Of a stretch of 64,000 nt of DNA, positions 1 through 8,719 are shown piece by piece. Under the pieces are notes generated by a model. That model made no database searches. It saw nothing but the letters and a program-made list of their open reading frames with translations, and had not been told where the DNA came from. Source of the stretch: Gracilimonas sp. (GTDB taxonomy: Bacteria; Bacteroidota; Rhodothermia; Balneolales; Balneolaceae); NCBI RefSeq assembly GCF_040218225.1, contig NZ_JAVJQO010000008.1:682001-746000 (forward strand). The letters are read 5' to 3'. The position numbers and the translations under genes are program-made. Position 1 is the stretch's first letter. Each line of letters starts with the position of its first letter.

Positions 1-682
1 TAATGTATAGTACTACCTTATCAGCTTGAAGCAACCTGCCTTTCTCCTATACACCAACAATACGATGCCGTTCACGACTCGCCTGTTTACTTTAATACAT
101 CCCATCATTGGCTGACAAATCATGCTAAAGTTACAAAGGGCGCTGCTGCACAAAGATTAGCAGCGAATTCACCATCCCATTTGAACCTTAATGGATAGGA
201 TTACCGGATTTCCTTGATTACCCCAAATCCATCCTTACTATCCACTAATCAATTAAATCATGGTTCGAAACCCAGATTTTCTCCTGCCCCTTACAAGCAT
301 TAACCACAAAAAAGGTCACTATTCCATTATTGATGGGAAAAGCTAGAAAATGAGTATTGATTAGAATCTCAATCCGATTCATAGAGAATGTTCACGTTTC
401 TACCGGTATTAAACAGCAATGCAAGTGTAGATTACGATTAAATCTGCATTCCTAATCTTTTCGTATAGTTATTCAGATCTGAACATTAAAGAAATCTAAA
501 TATAAATCTGAGTGTGCTTACTTATTTTTGTACCGTAAAATTATCATCTAGGACAATGATTACATGGTTTCAGCTCAAAAAGTTAGGACGTTTTAATTAA
601 GAGTATCTAACTAGGAAGGCTTTCAGAAGATCAATAATTTTCTTTCAGAAATTAAACAAACACAAAACTCAATCTCACGATT
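1..682. other. Intergenic region without a recognisable gene
   Basis: No convincing open reading frame or RNA gene is seen in these 682 bases. A small hairpin (CGCTGCT at 141-147 with AGCAGCG at 159-165) has no T-tract after it. TATTTTTG at 523-530 fits the Bacteroidetes-type -7 element TAnnTTTG and could belong to the downstream pilin promoter. No good TTTG -33 element lies at the usual distance, so this is weak. The leader to the pilin would then be about 150 nt. Confidence 0.5.
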
Positions 683-1186
683 ATGAAAACTTTAAAAACT
701 CTTTTATCAGTATTCGCGATAGCGGCTGTTTTTTCAACAGGCACTTATGCTCAGCAAAACATTAATGCTACTGCTACTGTAGTTGATGCTATTGCTTTTG
801 GTACTCACCAGGATCTTGCTTTTGGTACTTTAGCATCTGGCGATACTAAAACAATTAGTGCCGACTCTTCATCTGCAGGTTATTTCGAAATTACCAGCTA
901 CGCTCAAAGTAATACTATTGTAGCCGGTCTTTCTTACACTGACTTTACTGGAGGATCTGCACCTTCTTTTACAGAATCTTCTACCGTTAAGTATAGTTTC
1001 AGTGCAAGTGCTGCTCCAAATAATTCTAATCCTACACTTGGATCTGATGCAACTGGTGGTAACATCGCAACAAATACTGAGACAGATAACCTTTATATTT
1101 ATATCGGTGGTTCTGTAGATGCAACTGGTGCAAGTGCTGGAACATATACTGATGCTCAAATTACACTAACTGTAGAGTATCTTTAA
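683..1186 (+). CDS. DUF4402-like secreted pilin/fimbrial subunit
   Basis: This 167-residue protein opens with a clear signal peptide (MKTLKTLLSVFAIAAVF..., cleavage expected after TYAQ). The mature part is small, all-beta in character and very rich in Ser, Thr, Ala and Gly. The segment ATATVVDAIAF near the mature N-terminus and the final ITLTVEYL match the style of DUF4402 proteins, which are commonly linked to chaperone-usher genes. The alternating hydrophobic N-terminus could act as a donor strand; that is inference. It is followed by its own terminator, then by a PapD-like chaperone and an usher-like protein, so the major surface subunit of that system is the likely role. The family call is by eye. 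Confidence 0.65.
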   Translation: MKTLKTLLSVFAIAAVFSTGTYAQQNINATATVVDAIAFGTHQDLAFGTLASGDTKTISADSSSAGYFEITSYAQSNTIVAGLSYTDFTGGSAPSFTESSTVKYSFSASAAPNNSNPTLGSDATGGNIATNTETDNLYIYIGGSVDATGASAGTYTDAQITLTVEYL

Positions 1187-1208
1187 GACTTAGATAATCA
1201 AACTTTTC

Positions 1209-1239
1209 AAGCCATGAAGTTTTCTTCATGGCTTTTTTT
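1209..1239 (+). terminator. Rho-independent terminator after the pilin gene
   Basis: GCCATGAAG (1211-1219) and CTTCATGGC (1224-1232) form a perfect stem with a TTTT loop, followed by a run of seven T. It lies 23 bases after the pilin stop and before the chaperone. The pilin can therefore be made in excess, with the chaperone and usher expressed by read-through or from a separate promoter. Confidence 0.85.
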
Positions 1240-1348
1240 ATAACGGTCCACGACGTAGAAATAACCTGAAAAAAACTTAGTGTAAAAGATTTAATTATTT
1301 TATCTATTAAATGCTAAATTGAGAAAGCCACTAAGTAAAAAAAAGTTT

Positions 1349-2194
1349 ATGAAAAACTTATTCAAGCACATAGCCACTACCTCTGTTTTTTTAGTGCTGT
1401 CAATTGTTATATCTGCCGAATTGATGGCCCAAATAACTATTGCCCCTACAAATCTGTTTATCGATTCAAGGAATAAGTTTGGTAGCTATTTAATCATAAA
1501 TAATTCCAGTGAACCTTATGAAATATCTATAGATTTCTTATTTGGTTACAGTGAAGCAGATGAAAATGGGAACAGATATCTTGTTTATGACGATTCTGTT
1601 ACAGCTGAAAAGTATTCTATTGTAGAGTGGATACGTGCGTTTCCCCAAAATCTCACTTTAGCTCCTAACCAAAGGCAAACTGTAAGGCTAAGAATTAATC
1701 CACCCAGCGATATTGAAAATGGTACGTACTGGGCTAGAATAAGAACAACTGCTACACCGCGATCAACAGCTATAGAAGATCAAAGTAATCAGGGTATATC
1801 TGCAAATATTGGATTAAGAATTCAGCAAATAACAGGTATTTTTTATAAAAATGGGACGGTTTCTACTGACATAAACATAAAAGATATTACTACTGAACAA
1901 AATAATGGCCAGATTGATGTTTTTTATGGCTTAGAAAGAACAGGAAACTCACCCTTCATAGGCAGTATTGGCGTAAAAATGTATGACTCAAACAACCGGG
2001 TTGTAAGAGAGAACATAAACTTTACTTCCATTTATTTTGATTTGAAACTTAAAGACTCCTTCGATATATCAGATCTTGCACCTGGCAATTATCGAATAGA
2101 GGTTACTGTCAAATCAGAACGTAGTGACATATCAAGTAGTGATTTAATCCAAATTGAACCAGTACAAAAAACCTCGACAATAAGAATTCCTTAA
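1349..2194 (+). CDS. PapD-like periplasmic pilus chaperone
   Basis: An ATG at 1349 gives a 281-residue protein with a clean signal peptide (MKNLFKHIATTSVF..., cleavage after LMAQ). The frame can be extended to a TTG at 1319, but the ATG is preferred. The mature N-terminus (ITIAPTNLFID) and the segment NQRQTVRLRINPPSD around residues 110-130 follow the first immunoglobulin-like domain of PapD-family chaperones, including the G1 strand region that normally donates a strand to pilin subunits. A second beta-rich domain fills the rest. The usher-like gene starts one base after its stop, so the two are probably translationally coupled. Periplasmic folding and delivery of the DUF4402-like subunit is the expected role. 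Confidence 0.75.
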   Translation: MKNLFKHIATTSVFLVLSIVISAELMAQITIAPTNLFIDSRNKFGSYLIINNSSEPYEISIDFLFGYSEADENGNRYLVYDDSVTAEKYSIVEWIRAFPQNLTLAPNQRQTVRLRINPPSDIENGTYWARIRTTATPRSTAIEDQSNQGISANIGLRIQQITGIFYKNGTVSTDINIKDITTEQNNGQIDVFYGLERTGNSPFIGSIGVKMYDSNNRVVRENINFTSIYFDLKLKDSFDISDLAPGNYRIEVTVKSERSDISSSDLIQIEPVQKTSTIRIP

Positions 2195-2195
2195 G

Positions 2196-5100
2196 GTGCT
2201 TAAGCATTGGAGATTCTCAATATCAACTATATTAATTATTGTTTTTTACCTTGGGTTATCTTCAACAAACCTTAAGGGGCAAAACAATAATGCTGAAGAT
2301 TTCGAGGTTTACCTGGATTTTAGACACCGGGGTATAATTAATTCAGTTGTTATCTCCTACTACAAAAATGATGAATTTTACCTTCCAATCTCTGAGCTAT
2401 TTTCACTCTTTGATATCGACCATTCTATAAATGGGTTAATAGTAGATGGCAAATTTGGCCAATCTCAAATTCCTTATCGTATTAACCTTAATAATAATCA
2501 AATCAAGTTTGGGGAACACGTCACTGAACTTACTGCAGATGACTATCTCGTTAAAGAAATTGATTTCTATTTAAGAGCAGACATTTTTTATGAGGCATTT
2601 GCACTAAATTTCACTATTGACTTCAACAATCTAGTTCTAAATCTGGAAACTCAACGAGAACTCCCTGCTGTTCAGCAGGCAATTCGTTCACAAAGAAGAC
2701 AGCTGGCGAATGAGAATCGCTATCAGGAACAGCGGTATGAGCTCAGATACGACCGACAACGTCCTTTTCTTGATGGCGGATTTATCGATTATAATTTGTC
2801 TGCCAATGTAAATTCCGGGGTTAACGTTTATAACCTAAATACAAACCTGGGTGTACAGCTTTACGGCGGAGATCTTCAGGGTTCAGTTTTTGGCAGCTAT
2901 TCAGAAAACTTTACCAATGTTGCTACGGATAACTTGAGATGGCGGTATATGTTTCGTGATAAGCCCTGGCTTACCAAACTAACCATCGGGCAAACTACTA
3001 CGGACGGGTTTGCCAGAAATGCTTATACAGGAGTCAGAATTACCAATGAACCGATTGAACCCCGACGCCTTTTTGATGAATTTGTTGTTCAGGGGAATAC
3101 CATACCACAATCGGAAGTTGAACTGTATATGAACAATGCACTTATTGACTTTCAACAGTCTGACGAGTTAGGAAATTATCGCTTCCTCACTCCTATTACC
3201 TACGGGTCCTCTCAGCTTGACTTGAAGATATATGGACCAACCGGACAGATTATAGAACGATCGGACCGCATCCAGATTCCCTTTACATTCCAGCCTGAAG
3301 GAGTTTTTAATTATTCAATTAATGCTGGTCGGCTGGACAACCCCATTTTTGGTGAGACTTCCCAGGATTTCACAGCTCAGGGAAATGGAGCCTATGGTAT
3401 CACGGATTGGCTGACAGCAAAAACGGGTGTGGAATACTATCAGGGTTATCATGATGCACTCCCTACTTTCACCTCAAGTTTATCTTCACGAATTGCTTCT
3501 AATTATATCCTGACAGTTGAAGCGGCAACTGATGCTTATTACAGAGGTTACATAAATGTTATTTATCCAAATTCAGCGAGTCTGAATATAGATTATACTG
3601 ATTTTACCAACGGCTTTAGTATTTATAATCCTTCCAATGACGATAAAAGATTAGTTGCCAGTGTATTCTACCCATTTAATTTTTGGGGTTTGCCATTCAA
3701 CGTCAGAGCATCCACTTTTTCCCGAATTCGTCCCACCACTAATAATACTACAATTCGATTTGATGCCAATTCCAGAATTGGAAAGTTAAATTTAAGGGTT
3801 GGTTATAGCGACCGCTTTGTTGGCGATATAGACCTGTTCAATCCTACAAATACCGCTTACTTAGAAACTTCAGCCACCTATAATATCTCCCGAAATAGAA
3901 ACCTTCCCTCATATTTGAGAGGGGTATTTCTGAGAGCTCAAATGCGCTATCAGCCAACACTTGACAAATTTGATTCAGCAGAATTCCTTATATCTCAAAA
4001 CGTATTCGATCAAGGGCGTCTGCAACTTTCTTTGGGACGTAACTTTGCCGGAGAGTATAACACCCTCCGCTTTAGTCTTGTTGTAGATCTCGATAAAGCC
4101 CGATCAAGTACCACATTCAGCAACATCAGGGGCAACAATAATTTCACTCAGAATATTCGCGGCTCTGTGGGTTACGATACGAACTATAACAATTTTATTT
4201 TTACCAGTCGTGATCAGGTAGGGAGATCTGGAACTGCAATACAGCTATTTGTGGACAATAATAACAATGGATCTTTCGATGACGGGGATGACCCCATTCG
4301 TGGTAATGCCGTTCGGGTTCAGCGCTCAGGAGCCATCAGTCAATCAAAAAACGGTGTTCTCTACTACACCCAAATGCAGCCCTATTTTTATTATAACATG
4401 GAGATGAATAAGGGAGCTATACAGAACCCAATGCTAATCCCAGAATTTGAAAAGTTTGGTTTGATTACTGATCCCAACCGTTTCAAAAAAGTAGAGGTCC
4501 CTTTTTACATGTCTGGAGTTATTGAAGGAATAGTTCGAAGGCAGTCATTGAATGGTCAGAAAATGGGAGTTGCAGGTTTAAAAGTACTTCTAACTCAAGA
4601 AAACGGAGATTTTAGTAAAGAACTTAGAACATTCTCTGATGGCAGTTTTTATGATTATGAGGTTCCCCCGGGTGAATATGTACTTGAAATTGATCCTTCA
4701 CAGTTAGACCTGCTTGGTTCAAAATCAATCCCCGAAAAAATTGAATTTGAAGTTCAAGCCATTCCGGAAGGTGACTTCGTAGAAGGACTGGAAATTCTGT
4801 TGGTTCCGAAAGACTATCAGGCAAATGAAACTTCCATCACAGCAGGATCAAATATAGCCCAAACTGCTAATAATGGCGGGGGTATTTCACTGGAATACAA
4901 CATTGCAGTAGATAGCCTTAGCTTGAATAAATGTCGGTATGGAGTTCAGCTGGGTGCTTTTTCAACCTTTGAAGCGGCACGAAAAATTGTGAAAAACTAT
5001 AGCAGAGATTCAAACTCATATGTTGTCTATAATGAGCCACGAAAGCTATATGCGGTTCGAACAGGGCTTTTTCAGGACCTTGGCAGAGCTTCTCAATTTA

Positions 5101-5711
5101 CGCAGAACCTGACTTCTAATTACCCCGACGCAGCCGTACTAAATCAATGCTATGAAACAGTTGCCACCAACTACGAGCCGGGTGGTATTAGATATGATCT
5201 TCAATTTGCTGCTTTCACAAACCCTTACCGTGCAGATTCTTATTTAGCTGATTTGAAATCAAAATATCAACTAGATCCGCATAGATACCGGGACCCTGAA
5301 TCATTGTTATATAAAGTTCGGCTTGGCCCCTTTTCATCACTTCGATTAGCCGAGCAGGAACGGCGAAAAATTCTTAATTCCTCTTCCATTTCAGATGTCT
5401 ATATCTCAAAGCAGGAGTTACCTGCTTCTATGATCAATGTTGATTTCGAATTTATCCTTCAGTTGGGTGAATTTGAAACGGACCGCAAAGCTGTTTTATA
5501 TGCCATCCGAGTTGAAGAAGAATTTGAACTTAATTCGAAGATACTGGTGGATGAGCGTGAAAAAATTGTATTGGTTGTAGAAGATATTTATACCGATTGG
5601 GAGGAAGTACTATCCGTTCGAAAAGAAATTATGAACAACAGTACTTTTAAAACTCCGATTATACATCTCCTGGAACAAAAAAATGACAATCAGGTTACCT
5701 TTAGCTGGTAA
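2196..5711 (+). CDS. Usher-like outer-membrane protein with C-terminal SPOR-type repeats
   Basis: This 1171-residue protein starts at GTG 2196, directly after the chaperone stop, and has a signal peptide ending near residue 28. An N-terminal beta-rich domain (about 30-160) is followed by a long barrel-like region. The segment TIGQTTTDGFARNAYTGVRI (around residue 270) and the plug-like stretch VVQGNTIPQSEVELYMNN resemble fimbrial ushers. Near residues 685-700 is an Asp/Asn-rich loop (DNNNNGSFDDGDD) that looks calcium-binding, and at about 770-850 a carboxypeptidase-regulatory-like beta-sandwich. The C-terminus carries two SPOR-like repeats (about 910-990 and 998-1070; YGVQLGAF, YAVRTGLF, YKVRLGPF) and a weaker third one (about 1085-1150). 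Classical ushers are about 800-850 residues and lack SPOR domains, which bind denuded peptidoglycan glycan. Outer-membrane export of the pilin is inferred. Confidence 0.7.
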   Translation: MLKHWRFSISTILIIVFYLGLSSTNLKGQNNNAEDFEVYLDFRHRGIINSVVISYYKNDEFYLPISELFSLFDIDHSINGLIVDGKFGQSQIPYRINLNNNQIKFGEHVTELTADDYLVKEIDFYLRADIFYEAFALNFTIDFNNLVLNLETQRELPAVQQAIRSQRRQLANENRYQEQRYELRYDRQRPFLDGGFIDYNLSANVNSGVNVYNLNTNLGVQLYGGDLQGSVFGSYSENFTNVATDNLRWRYMFRDKPWLTKLTIGQTTTDGFARNAYTGVRITNEPIEPRRLFDEFVVQGNTIPQSEVELYMNNALIDFQQSDELGNYRFLTPITYGSSQLDLKIYGPTGQIIERSDRIQIPFTFQPEGVFNYSINAGRLDNPIFGETSQDFTAQGNGAYGITDWLTAKTGVEYYQGYHDALPTFTSSLSSRIASNYILTVEAATDAYYRGYINVIYPNSASLNIDYTDFTNGFSIYNPSNDDKRLVASVFYPFNFWGLPFNVRASTFSRIRPTTNNTTIRFDANSRIGKLNLRVGYSDRFVGDIDLFNPTNTAYLETSATYNISRNRNLPSYLRGVFLRAQMRYQPTLDKFDSAEFLISQNVFDQGRLQLSLGRNFAGEYNTLRFSLVVDLDKARSSTTFSNIRGNNNFTQNIRGSVGYDTNYNNFIFTSRDQVGRSGTAIQLFVDNNNNGSFDDGDDPIRGNAVRVQRSGAISQSKNGVLYYTQMQPYFYYNMEMNKGAIQNPMLIPEFEKFGLITDPNRFKKVEVPFYMSGVIEGIVRRQSLNGQKMGVAGLKVLLTQENGDFSKELRTFSDGSFYDYEVPPGEYVLEIDPSQLDLLGSKSIPEKIEFEVQAIPEGDFVEGLEILLVPKDYQANETSITAGSNIAQTANNGGGISLEYNIAVDSLSLNKCRYGVQLGAFSTFEAARKIVKNYSRDSNSYVVYNEPRKLYAVRTGLFQDLGRASQFTQNLTSNYPDAAVLNQCYETVATNYEPGGIRYDLQFAAFTNPYRADSYLADLKSKYQLDPHRYRDPESLLYKVRLGPFSSLRLAEQERRKILNSSSISDVYISKQELPASMINVDFEFILQLGEFETDRKAVLYAIRVEEEFELNSKILVDEREKIVLVVEDIYTDWEEVLSVRKEIMNNSTFKTPIIHLLEQKNDNQVTFSW

Positions 5712-5718
5712 TCAAGAT

Positions 5719-7227
5719 TTAGATCACCTGCTTGCGCATCCGGGCAACAGGTTGATTCAGCTGTTCCCGATATTTGCTTACCGTTCTCCGGGCTACTTTA
5801 TACCCTTTGTCATTTAACATATTTGTCAACTCCTGATCGCTGTATGGCTTTTGCTTGTCCTCATTATCAATAAGTTTCTCCAGGATATTTTTTACTTCAC
5901 GGTTTGACACCTCTTCCCCACTCTCCGTCTCCAAGCCTTCATTAAAGAAATACTTGAGCTCATAAACCCCGAAATATGTTTGTACATACTTTCCATTAAC
6001 AACTCTGGAAACCGTCGAAATATCCATTCCAATTCGCTCTGCCACATCTTTTAAGATCATAGGCTTTAAACCTTCGCCAAACTTGAAGAAGTCTTCCTGC
6101 AAAGCCACAATCGTCTTCATAATGTTCATCAGCGTATTCTGTCGCTGACGAATAGACTCTATAAACCACTGCGCCGAATCAATCTTACTCTTCATGAAAG
6201 AGTGAGCTTCAGCATCGGTATTCTTTTTCTTTTTAGCTTTGATCTCCTCCCACATTTGCTTGTACTCAGGAGATATTCGCAGAGACGGTGCATTTCTTTG
6301 ATTCAGGTTAATCACGAATTCTCCGCGATCATTCTCGCCGTCTTCAATCCCCTTCCAATACACCTCAAAATCCGGCTCAATATAATTCTGGGTTTCTTCC
6401 ATGTCACTTGCAACTGAACCCGGGCGGGGATCCATTTGTCGAATCGCCTCAAAGGCTTCCTGTAATTCTTCACGGCCTATATTGAACTTCTGCAACAGTT
6501 TGGAGAAATGCTTTTTTTCAAAAGATTTCCAGGCTTTTTCTACAATTTTTATAGCCAGATTAAGTCCGGGTAAATCTTTTTCTGAGTCTTTTAATTGTAC
6601 TAATAAACAATCCTGTAAATCTCTGGATGCAATACCAATAGGATCAAGTTGCTGTATCTTTTTGCGAACGCTTTCCACCATATCTTCATCAACCAATACT
6701 CCCTGATTAAAAGCAATATTATCGACCACCGCTTCCAGCTCACGCCGGAAATATCCGTCTTCATCAAGCGAGCCTAAAATCTGATCGGCGATCAATTCTT
6801 CTTCCTCTGATAGATTGAGAAAAACAACCTGCTCTTCCAGCTGTTCTAAAAAGGAAGCGTGATATGGATTGGGCAGTTCCTTCCATTCTTCAATATCCGG
6901 ATTATAGGAAGTACTGTAGTTTTCTCCGTCATATTCAGTATTAGAATCATACTCGTCCCAATCTACCTCGTGTTCTTCCAGGCTTTCCAGGGCTTCTTCT
7001 TTTTCTTCCTTCGGAGCTTCTTCTGGCTCTGATAAGCTTACCGTTTCAGCTTCTCCCGGGTTTATCTCTTCGAGCACTGGATTGGCTTCCATCTCTTCCT
7101 TTATCCGTTGCTCCAGGGCAATGGTAGGTAGCTGCAACAGTTTGATATACTGCAACTGTTGTGGAGAAAGCTTTTGCTGTAAGCTTTGCTGCTGCTTTTG
7201 ACTTAAATTTTGTTGATTACGTAGCAT
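5719..7227 (-). CDS. rpoN: RNA polymerase sigma-54 factor RpoN
   Basis: The 502-residue product begins with the glutamine-rich activator-interacting region I (QKQQQSLQQKLSPQQLQYIKLLQLPT). An acidic linker follows (about residues 55-110), then the core-binding domain and the C-terminal RpoN box, seen as ARRTVSKYREQL near the end. It directs RNA polymerase to -24/-12 promoters and needs an AAA+ activator. A candidate activator (51345-52757) and a candidate sigma-54 promoter (48553-48567) occur in this window. The start overlaps the end of the upstream DUF3109 gene by 11 bases, so the two form one transcription unit. Confidence 0.97.
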   Translation of the reverse strand: MLRNQQNLSQKQQQSLQQKLSPQQLQYIKLLQLPTIALEQRIKEEMEANPVLEEINPGEAETVSLSEPEEAPKEEKEEALESLEEHEVDWDEYDSNTEYDGENYSTSYNPDIEEWKELPNPYHASFLEQLEEQVVFLNLSEEEELIADQILGSLDEDGYFRRELEAVVDNIAFNQGVLVDEDMVESVRKKIQQLDPIGIASRDLQDCLLVQLKDSEKDLPGLNLAIKIVEKAWKSFEKKHFSKLLQKFNIGREELQEAFEAIRQMDPRPGSVASDMEETQNYIEPDFEVYWKGIEDGENDRGEFVINLNQRNAPSLRISPEYKQMWEEIKAKKKKNTDAEAHSFMKSKIDSAQWFIESIRQRQNTLMNIMKTIVALQEDFFKFGEGLKPMILKDVAERIGMDISTVSRVVNGKYVQTYFGVYELKYFFNEGLETESGEEVSNREVKNILEKLIDNEDKQKPYSDQELTNMLNDKGYKVARRTVSKYREQLNQPVARMRKQVI

Positions 7228-7807
7228 GCTTTTCCTTTTGGCGAATCTCTTTACAAGCTTCTATAAAACTCGAAAACCACTTTTCTCCATATCGTCGAAC
7301 TAAAGGTTTTTCAAGAAATTCTGCCAAATATATATTCTCATCTTTACCTCTTTCGCATGCAGCTGAGCATAGTTTCGGCACATACTCGTAATTAGCATAA
7401 TCAAAACCAGCTATTTTTTTGAGGCGAACCGGAAACAGATGACAACTGATGGGCTTTTCCCAACCCAATCTGCCCTCAAAATAAGCTTGTTGAATAGCAC
7501 AATAAGCCACTTCGTTCTCATCATACTTCACAAAAATGCAATCTTCACTTTCAATAGTTGATATCTCATAGCCGGTTTTTTGTGTGCCTATGACGACCCC
7601 ATCCCTTTCAGCAACTTCTACAGCTTCTTTTCTCAGCTCGCCTTTTAGTTTATCATAAGCCTTATGTAAGGCAGGGATTTCCTCCTTGGCTACGGGCGCT
7701 CCGGCATCACCTACAACACAGCACGCCCCTTTGCATCGAGGTAAATCACATGCAAATTGTGCTGTAGCTATATCGTCTGAAAGAATAGTATTTTTTACTT
7801 TGAACAT
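7217..7807 (-). CDS. DUF3109 family protein
   Basis: A 196-residue cysteine-containing protein with the conserved pattern CDLPRCKGACCVVGDAGAPV near the N-terminus and further cysteines (DCIFVKY, YCAIQQAY, PISCHLFPVR, KLCSAACERG). This arrangement is typical of DUF3109, a family common in Bacteroidetes and related to metal-binding YkgJ-like proteins. The cysteines suggest binding of zinc or an iron-sulfur cluster, but the function is unknown. It lies directly upstream of rpoN and overlaps its start. Confidence 0.85.
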   Translation of the reverse strand: MFKVKNTILSDDIATAQFACDLPRCKGACCVVGDAGAPVAKEEIPALHKAYDKLKGELRKEAVEVAERDGVVIGTQKTGYEISTIESEDCIFVKYDENEVAYCAIQQAYFEGRLGWEKPISCHLFPVRLKKIAGFDYANYEYVPKLCSAACERGKDENIYLAEFLEKPLVRRYGEKWFSSFIEACKEIRQKEKHAT

Positions 7808-7896
7808 AATTCAAGATAAGAATCAGTTCGACACTTTTCGATGTTCAACTTCCTGTTTTTTAAATTCAGTTCATTCTCTCATAATTCATTAAATTC

Positions 7897-7923
7897 TGCT
7901 TTTAATTATTTGTGATAATTTTG
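7897..7923 (+). promoter_or_regulatory. Candidate Bacteroidetes-type promoter
   Basis: TAATTTTG at 7916-7923 matches the -7 consensus TAnnTTTG of the Bacteroidetes primary sigma factor. A TTCTG about 17 bases upstream is a near match to the -33 TTTG. It sits 24 bases before the ATG at 7947, in the divergent gap after DUF3109. This is supported only by motif and position. Confidence 0.35.
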
Positions 7924-7946
7924 CATCGGTTCTATCTTCTCTACAT

Positions 7947-8216
7947 ATGAGAAAACTGACCCCATCAGAACACAAAATTTTAGATCGTCTTATTTTTCCT
8001 GAACCATTTGATGTTCTACAGGAAGAAACAAAACTGCAATATGGCGAACTTCGTGACGATCTGATCAACCTTATGAATTCAAGGCTTATTCAAGTTGTAA
8101 ATCCAGACCAACCTGAACAAAACGGAACCTATTATTTCGATTCAGATAATGTTCAGGACTCAACGTTCCGGATCACAAAATCAGGCATTAATCACATAAA
8201 AAAGAGTCAGAAATGA
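7947..8216 (+). CDS. Conserved hypothetical protein, winged-helix-like
   Basis: An 89-residue soluble protein (MRKLTPSEHKILDRLIF...) with helices followed by a short beta/turn section ending in TFRITKSGINHIKK. That ending resembles the wing and last helix of small winged-helix domains. No family was recognised and DNA binding is only a possibility. Its stop overlaps the start of the biotinyl carrier gene at 8213 (ATGA), so it is the first gene of a coupled operon with that gene and murA. Confidence 0.6.
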   Translation: MRKLTPSEHKILDRLIFPEPFDVLQEETKLQYGELRDDLINLMNSRLIQVVNPDQPEQNGTYYFDSDNVQDSTFRITKSGINHIKKSQK

Positions 8217-8719
8217 AATTCCAGGCAACCATAGGCGAAAACAGCCACGATGTAGAACTTTCTCCTAAAGATGGATCTTTTAAATCGGGCAATAGCGAAG
8301 GTAATTACACTTTTGAGTTTGTGAACGGGCGCCACATTCTGCGCACGGGAACAAAAACCTACAACATTGATAATGTAAGTTATGAAGGTTCAGCTATTGA
8401 GTTTTCTATGAATGGTATCTGGCATTCGGTAGAAGTTAAAGATGAACAAGAATTGTTACTCGACCGGCTCGGCTTTAAAACGGCAGCTGCTGCAGGTGAA
8501 GGAATCCTGAATGCCCCAATGCCGGGTAAAATTCTCGAAATAATGGTATCTGAAGGCGATGAAGTTGAAAAAGATCAGCCTCTTGTGATCCTGGAAGCCA
8601 TGAAAATGGAGAACGAGCTCAAAGCTCCCATCAGCGGAACCATCGCGAGTATTTCGGCAGAAGTCGGACAATCACTAGAAAAAAATTCACCTATACTGGA
8701 GATCGAAACCATTGGATAA
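8213..8719 (+). CDS. Biotin/lipoyl attachment domain protein (biotin carboxyl carrier-like)
   Basis: The 168-residue protein ends in a typical biotinyl domain (about residues 98-168) with the attachment motif EAMKMEN, biotinyl lysine at about K131. The domain opens with GILNAPMPGKILEIMVSEGDEV. The first 95 residues form a beta-rich part resembling the region before the biotinyl domain in acyl-CoA or pyruvate carboxylase carrier subunits. No carboxylase or carboxyltransferase gene is adjacent; it lies between a small hypothetical gene and murA, which it overlaps by 8 bases. It probably serves a carboxylase encoded elsewhere. Confidence 0.85.
   Translation: MKFQATIGENSHDVELSPKDGSFKSGNSEGNYTFEFVNGRHILRTGTKTYNIDNVSYEGSAIEFSMNGIWHSVEVKDEQELLLDRLGFKTAAAAGEGILNAPMPGKILEIMVSEGDEVEKDQPLVILEAMKMENELKAPISGTIASISAEVGQSLEKNSPILEIETIG

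Noticed and set aside
141-165. Seven-base-pair hairpin in the first intergenic region
   Set aside because: No T tract follows and no gene end is visible before it; it may be coincidental.
262-273. A tRNA T-loop-like sequence (GGTTCGAAACC)
   Set aside because: No matching acceptor, D or anticodon arms can be folded around it.
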